The notes under the pieces are model-generated. The model did not search any database. It saw only the letters and a list, made by a program, of their open reading frames with translations, and was not told the origin of the DNA. A stretch of DNA of 64,000 bases, taken from assembly GCF_001552135.1 (NCBI RefSeq), contig NZ_BCQP01000024.1, forward strand, positions 157,888-221,887. Direction: 5' to 3'. Shown in pieces: positions 60,196 to 64,000 of this stretch. The DNA comes from Actinomadura chibensis NBRC 106107 (GTDB lineage: Bacteria > Actinomycetota > Actinomycetes > Streptosporangiales > Streptosporangiaceae). How positions within the stretch are numbered: the first letter of the stretch is position 1; each line of letters opens with the position of its first letter. Both the position numbers and the translations under genes were made by a program.

Positions 60196-60990
60196 TCAGG
60201 CGGCGGGGGGCGCGGGCAGCGGCTCGCCGGTCTCCAGGAGCGTCTTCAGGCCGGACAGGAGCTGCGGCCAGCCGTGCCGCGACATGCCGAGCAGCGTCTC
60301 CCCGCCCGCGTGGACGACCGTGAGCTTGACCGTCTCCCCGGCGGGCTCGATGTCGAAGGTGACCTTCGAGCGGGGCTCGGCGAGGAGGGCGGCGCGGGTC
60401 TCCTCGTCCACGCCGACGGCCTTCGCCCACTCCGGCGTGAACGTGTGCCACGTGTAGGACAGGCGGCGTCCCGGGTCCGCTTCGAGGACGACCTGCTCCG
60501 GGTCGGCCGTGGTCGCGCCGTCCTCGACCCAGGTGATCGTGGAGCCGGGCTTCCAGTCCGTCTCGAAGGCGACGCCCCAGTAGCGGCGGGTGAAGGCCGG
60601 TTCGGTCAGCGCCTGCCAGAGCCGTTCCGGCGTGGTCTTGATGTAGGTGGTGTAGACGAACTCGCTGTCGGTCATGGGGTCGTGCTCCTCTTCGAGTGCG
60701 GTCTTCAGGTCGGCGAGCGCGCTCGCCCGCTGCCGGTCGTAGCGGCTCATCCAGCGGTCGGCGATCGCGTTGATCGGGGCGGCGTCGAGGTAGTGCAGCT
60801 TCTCCCGGCCCCGCCTGGACGTCGTGACGAGGCCCGCTGCCTCCAGCACCGCGAGGTGCTTGCTGACCGACTGCCGGGTCATGTCCAGCCCGGCGCACAG
60901 CTCGCGGAGCGTCTGCCCGTTGCGGGCGTTCAGGCCGTCCAGCAGGCGGCGGCGGCTGGGATCGGCCAGCGCCTTGAAGACATCGTCCAT
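60196..60990 (-). CDS. ArsR-type regulator fused to SRPBCC/AHSA1 domain
   Basis: A 264-residue fusion. Residues 1-105: ArsR winged helix MDDVFKALADPSRRRLLDGLNARNGQTLRELCAGLDMTRQSVSKHLAVLEAAGLVTTSRRGREKLHYLDAAPINAIADRWM. Residues 115-260: SRPBCC/AHSA1 fold FVYTTYIKTTPERLWQALTEPAFTRRYWGVAFETDWKPGSTITW, LSYTWHTFTPEW, VTFDIEPAGETVKLTVVHAG, MSRHGWPQLLSGLKTLLETG. The start is ATG 60990, since the domain begins there. No CxC metal site, so the SRPBCC pocket may bind a hydrophobic ligand. Usually autoregulated. Confidence 0.9.
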   Translation of the reverse strand: MDDVFKALADPSRRRLLDGLNARNGQTLRELCAGLDMTRQSVSKHLAVLEAAGLVTTSRRGREKLHYLDAAPINAIADRWMSRYDRQRASALADLKTALEEEHDPMTDSEFVYTTYIKTTPERLWQALTEPAFTRRYWGVAFETDWKPGSTITWVEDGATTADPEQVVLEADPGRRLSYTWHTFTPEWAKAVGVDEETRAALLAEPRSKVTFDIEPAGETVKLTVVHAGGETLLGMSRHGWPQLLSGLKTLLETGEPLPAPPAA

Positions 60991-61005
60991 GCGTCGCCCC
61001 TCGAA

Positions 61006-61052
61006 ATGCAACCGTCCGGCTGCCTGTACCATAGGCAGCCGGACGGTTGCAT
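61006..61052. promoter_or_regulatory. 20-bp inverted repeat upstream of the ArsR fusion
   Basis: Perfect arms ATGCAACCGTCCGGCTGCCT at 61006-61025 and its complement at 61033-61052, 7-base spacer. TGCAACC...GGTTGCA is a pattern often seen before ArsR-SRPBCC genes, so it is a likely operator. It could equally be the terminator of the upstream PepSY gene on the same strand (24 bases after its stop); both may be true. Confidence 0.7.
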
Positions 61053-61076
61053 GTCAACGCGGTGCGCGCACGTCGG

Positions 61077-61760
61077 TCAGTCGCCGGTCTCGTTCTTGAG
61101 GATCTTGGCGGACGCGGCGTCCACGTGCAGCTCGTGCTCGGCTCCGCCGTTCGCGGTGACGTCCACCTCCCAGTAGGCCTTGCCGTGCTCCTGCTCGAAC
61201 TCGACGGACGTCACGCGGCCCGGGACGGCCTTGAGCGCGGCGTCGGCGGCGCCCGACGCGGAGACAGCCGCCTTGCCCAGCGCGGCGGCCTCGGCCTGGT
61301 CGTCACCCTCGTCGTCACCGTGGCCGTCACCCCGGTCGTCGCCGCGGTCGTCGTCGCGGTCGTCGCCGTGGTCGTCGTCGCGGCCGCCGGTGTCCGGGCG
61401 GTCCGCGGTGTTCGTCAGCACCTTGCCGCTGCCAGAGTCGACCGTCACGTCGCGCCACCCGCCGCCGTCCGCCAGGACGTCGACCTCCCAGACGGGCTTG
61501 CCGTGCTCGTCGTCCAGCTCGATCTCGCCGACCTTGCCGGGGACGGCCTTCAGCGCCGCGTCCGCCGCCTGGGCCGCCGAGACCGCCGTCGCGGGCGGCG
61601 GGGCGTCCGCGCTCCCGGTCGGGGACGCGGACGGGGACGGTGACCCCTCGTGGGACGCGGCGAAGGCGGTGGCCGCTCCCCCGCCCGCGAGGACGCCCGC
61701 GGCGACCACCGTCACCAGCAGCCCGCGTCCCGTGACCAGACGCCGTGCGTCGATCTTCAT
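61077..61760 (-). CDS. PepSY-domain secreted or membrane-associated protein
   Basis: A 227-residue exported protein. Signal segment LLVTVVAAGVLAGGGAATAFAASH; two PepSY units (about 60-118: AAQAADAALKAVPGKVGEIELDDEHGKPVWEVDVLADGG; about 165-220: AADAALKAVPGRVTSVEFEQEHGKAYWEVDVTANGG) joined by an Asp/His/Gly-rich linker (GRDDDHGDDRDDDRG). PepSY domains inhibit proteases or sense envelope state. Divergent from the OmpR-type two-component system and probably its target. Start ATG 61760. Confidence 0.88.
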   Translation of the reverse strand: MKIDARRLVTGRGLLVTVVAAGVLAGGGAATAFAASHEGSPSPSASPTGSADAPPPATAVSAAQAADAALKAVPGKVGEIELDDEHGKPVWEVDVLADGGGWRDVTVDSGSGKVLTNTADRPDTGGRDDDHGDDRDDDRGDDRGDGHGDDEGDDQAEAAALGKAAVSASGAADAALKAVPGRVTSVEFEQEHGKAYWEVDVTANGGAEHELHVDAASAKILKNETGD

Positions 61761-61837
61761 CGAACCTCCCTGTGTCGCGCCGGCGGACCGCCCGCCGTCG
61801 CCACCTCCGAAGGCTGGCGCGGCTTCCTGTGGCCCGG

Positions 61838-61864
61838 CTGAAGCAACCTGAAGCCTCCTTCAGG
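61838..61864. promoter_or_regulatory. Response-regulator box between pepSY and the OmpR gene
   Basis: CTGAAGC at 61838 and 61848, a 10-bp-spaced direct repeat, followed by an inverted CCTGAAG/CTTCAGG pair (61847-61853 / 61858-61864). Spacing fits OmpR-family dimers in the shared promoter region. Confidence 0.65.
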
Positions 61865-61886
61865 GAGGATTTGGCACGCTGAGAGC

Positions 61887-62567
61887 ATGCGCCTGCTGAT
61901 CGTCGAGGACGAGAAACGCCTGGCCACGTCCCTCGCCCGCGGGCTCACGGCCGAGGGGTTCGTGGTCGAGACCGTCCACGACGGCGCGCGGGGGCTGGAC
62001 CGGGCGCTCGGCGGGGACTTCGACCTGATCGTCCTCGACATCATGCTGCCCGGCATGAACGGCTACCGGGTGTGCGCGGCGCTGCGCGCGGCGGGCGACG
62101 AGACGCCGATCCTGATGCTGACCGCGAAGGACGGCGAGTACGACGAGGCGGAGGGCCTCGACACGGGCGCCGACGACTACCTGACCAAGCCGTTCTCCTA
62201 CGTGGTGCTCGTCGCCCGGATCCGCGCGCTGCTGCGCCGCCGGACGCGGGGCGCGGCCCCGTCCATCGTGCTCGGCGACCTGACCGTCGACCCGGCGGCG
62301 CGGCGCGTCTTCCGCGGGGACGCCGAGGTGGAGCTGACCGCCAAGGAGTTCGCCGTGCTGGAGCACCTGGCGGCGAACGCGGGCCAGGTCGTGTCCAAGG
62401 CGCAGATCATGGAGGCGGTCTGGGACTTCGCCTACGGCGGCGACCCGAACATCGTCGAGGTGTACGTGAGCGCGCTGCGCCGCAAGCTGGACGTCCCGTT
62501 CGGGCGCAGGTCGATCATGACGGTGCGCGGGGCCGGGTACCGGCTGGCCAGGAACGGGGGCGCCTGA
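61887..62567 (+). CDS. OmpR/PhoB-family response regulator
   Basis: A 226-residue regulator. Receiver with MRLLIVEDEKRLATSLARGLTAEGF, DLIVLDIMLPGMNGY (phospho-Asp), LMLTAKDGEYD, LTKPFSYVVLVARI. Winged-helix DNA-binding domain: LTAKEFAVLEHLAANAGQVVSKAQIMEAVWDFAYGGDPNIVEVYVSALRRKLD, RGAGYRL. Co-transcribed with the kinase that begins one base after its stop. Likely regulates the divergent PepSY gene and itself. Confidence 0.93.
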   Translation: MRLLIVEDEKRLATSLARGLTAEGFVVETVHDGARGLDRALGGDFDLIVLDIMLPGMNGYRVCAALRAAGDETPILMLTAKDGEYDEAEGLDTGADDYLTKPFSYVVLVARIRALLRRRTRGAAPSIVLGDLTVDPAARRVFRGDAEVELTAKEFAVLEHLAANAGQVVSKAQIMEAVWDFAYGGDPNIVEVYVSALRRKLDVPFGRRSIMTVRGAGYRLARNGGA

Positions 62568-62568
62568 C

Positions 62569-64000
62569 ATGGCGCGGGTGCCGGCGTCGGTCCGGGCGCG
62601 GACGACGCTCGGCGCGACCGCCGTCGTCGCGGGCGCGCTGATCGCGGCCGGGCTCGCGGTCGTGCTGCTGCTGCGCGCGAACCTCGGCGGGCAGACCGAC
62701 CTGCAGGCGGAGGTGACCGCGCGGGAGATCGCCTCGCAGCTCGCCACCGGCGCGCCGTTCGGGAGCCTCGACCTGCCGGACGGCGAGGAGCACCCGGTCC
62801 AGGTCGTGGACGAGCGCGGCCGGGTGCTGGCGGCCAGCGACGAGCTGGAGAAGATCACGGGCACGGGGTCGCCGAACGTCCGGCCCGGCCCGACCGGCGA
62901 GCCGGGGGACGACGGCGGACGGCGCGGTGGGCACGGGGGCGACGACGATCCGCGACGCGGCGAGGTGTCCGACGACGACCCGCGCCTCACCACCGGCAGC
63001 GCGACCGTCGACGGCCGGACCGCCGACTACCGGTTCGCGGCGGTCCAGGTGACGACGCCGCGGGACGAGACCGTCACCGTCTACGCGGGCGCCGACCTCG
63101 CCGCCGCGCGGGACGCGGTCGGCACCGTCACCCGGGCGATGCTCGCGGGCCTGCCGCTGCTGCTCGCCGTCGTCGCGGGCGTGACGTGGCTGGTCACGCG
63201 GCGGGCGCTGCGTCCGGTGGAGGCGGTGCGGGCGGAGCTGGCGGAGATCACGGCGGCGGGCGACCTGGCGCGGCGGGTGCCCGTCCCGGACGCGCGGGAC
63301 GAGATCGCCGGGCTCGCCGCCACCACGAACGCGACCCTGGCCGCGCTGGAGGACTCGGTGGCGCGGCAGCGCGGGTTCGTCGCGGACGCCTCGCACGAGC
63401 TGCGCAGCCCGATCGCGTCGCTGCGCACGCAACTGGAGGTCGCGGCGGCGCATCCGGAGCTGCTGGACGTGCCGGGCCTGATCGCGGACGTCGTCCGGCT
63501 CCAGCACCTCGCCGCCGACCTGCTGCTGCTCGCCCGCATCGACGCGGGCGACCGGCCGCCGGAGCGGCCCGTCGCGCTCGGCCGCCTCGTCCGGGACGAG
63601 CTGGACCGGCGCGCCCCCGGCGACCGGATCCCCGTCCGGGCGTCCATCGAGGGCGACCCGCGGGTCATGGGCGTGCCGGGACGGCTGGCCCGGGTCGTCG
63701 GCAACCTGCTGGACAACGCCGAGCGGCACGCGGACGCGGCCGTCCGGCTGTCGCTGCGCGCGGAGGGCGGGACGGCGGTCCTGAGCGTCGCCGACGACGG
63801 GCCCGGCGTGCCGCCCGCCGACCGGGCGCGGATCTTCGAGCGGTTCGTCCGGCTGGACGACGCGCGCAGCCGGGACGAGGGCGGCGCGGGGCTCGGCCTC
63901 GCCATCGCCCGGGACCTGGTCGTCGCGCACGGCGGGGACCTCGGCGTCGGCGAGGCCCCGGAGGGCGGCGCGCTGTTCGAGGTGCGGCTTCCGGCTATTT
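62569..64000 (+). CDS. Sensor histidine kinase, truncated by the window edge
   Basis: At least 477 residues, no stop before 64000. TM1 LGATAVVAGALIAAGLAVVLLL; periplasmic/extracellular sensor with a Gly/Asp/Arg-rich insert; TM2 AMLAGLPLLLAVVAGVTWLVTR; HAMP-type linker RRALRPVEAVRAELAEITAAGDLARRVPVPDARDEI; HisKA QRGFVADASHELRSPIASLRTQLEVAA; N box VVGNLLDNAERHA; G1 VADDGPGVPPADRARIFERFVRLDD; G2 GGAGLGLAIARDLVVAHGG. OmpR-type kinase partnering 61887-62567. Start ATG 62569, one base after the regulator stop. Confidence 0.92.
   Translation, partial: MARVPASVRARTTLGATAVVAGALIAAGLAVVLLLRANLGGQTDLQAEVTAREIASQLATGAPFGSLDLPDGEEHPVQVVDERGRVLAASDELEKITGTGSPNVRPGPTGEPGDDGGRRGGHGGDDDPRRGEVSDDDPRLTTGSATVDGRTADYRFAAVQVTTPRDETVTVYAGADLAAARDAVGTVTRAMLAGLPLLLAVVAGVTWLVTRRALRPVEAVRAELAEITAAGDLARRVPVPDARDEIAGLAATTNATLAALEDSVARQRGFVADASHELRSPIASLRTQLEVAAAHPELLDVPGLIADVVRLQHLAADLLLLARIDAGDRPPERPVALGRLVRDELDRRAPGDRIPVRASIEGDPRVMGVPGRLARVVGNLLDNAERHADAAVRLSLRAEGGTAVLSVADDGPGVPPADRARIFERFVRLDDARSRDEGGAGLGLAIARDLVVAHGGDLGVGEAPEGGALFEVRLPAI

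Noticed and set aside
1..64000. tRNA, rRNA, insertion sequences and prophage genes
   Set aside because: None seen by eye: no transposase, integrase or structural phage motifs, and no cloverleaf-like sequence with CCA or conserved TTCGA arm; a tRNA scan would settle it.

Overview
The window is a 64 kb piece of a high-GC actinomycete chromosome. The evidence is dense GC-rich coding, many GTG and TTG starts, several TAnnnT boxes lying 6-7 bases from a start codon (leaderless transcripts), two DUF397 genes, a Methyltransf_19 methyltransferase, DUF5999 and many TetR/MarR regulators. A filamentous relative of Streptosporangiales/Actinomadura is my inference from this gene mix. No rRNA, tRNA, insertion sequence or CRISPR array was seen.

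Layout. 1-8.3 kb is a looser, repeat-rich stretch: a MmcQ/YjbR protein, a DUF559/AbiEi-like protein, a secreted M14 peptidase, a HAD phosphatase, an RBBP9-type hydrolase and two non-coding tandem arrays (36-bp and 64-bp periods). 8.3-13.6 kb holds TetR-VOC, then a cobalamin riboswitch followed by btuF-btuC-btuD-cbiZ, a B12 import and cobinamide salvage operon. 13.7-23.3 kb holds a coiled-coil protein, an acyl-CoA synthetase and a leucine/isovalerate degradation operon (TetR regulator; methylcrotonyl-CoA carboxylase beta and alpha; HMG-CoA lyase; isovaleryl-CoA dehydrogenase type). 23.4-25.2 kb is an AT-richer island with an orphan CdiA-CT-like toxin, a candidate immunity gene and decayed gene fragments. 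25.4-33.4 kb has DUF4394, two methyltransferases, a MarR-controlled flavin/FAD oxidoreductase pair, a GNAT and an epimerase. 33.4-37.3 kb has TPR, MFS, aminoglycoside-phosphotransferase-like and hypothetical genes.

37.3-39 kb is a WhiJ/AbaA-type triad (DUF397, XRE regulator, HATPase) around paired palindromes. A second, XRE-less copy (DUF397, HATPase) lies at 47.7-48.8 kb around a strictly spaced TGCA array. Between them are MBL and VOC enzymes, a large NACHT-LRR STAND NTPase (40.4-43.7 kb, the best candidate for an antiphage or conflict system), a 14-TM drug exporter and a second acyl-CoA synthetase. From 48.7 kb: otsA, DoxX/MarR, an FAD oxidase, a YbaK deacylase, FadR-type GntR, glutathione-independent formaldehyde dehydrogenase, a NarL-type two-component pair with DedA, a pair of paralogous small membrane proteins flanking DUF5999, an ArsR-SRPBCC fusion, and a PepSY protein divergent from an OmpR-type two-component system whose kinase runs off the right edge.

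Most operon boundaries are marked by strong GC-rich hairpins, and many regulators have clear palindromes next to them, so much local regulation can be read directly. Family names come from motif recognition by eye; no database search was run.
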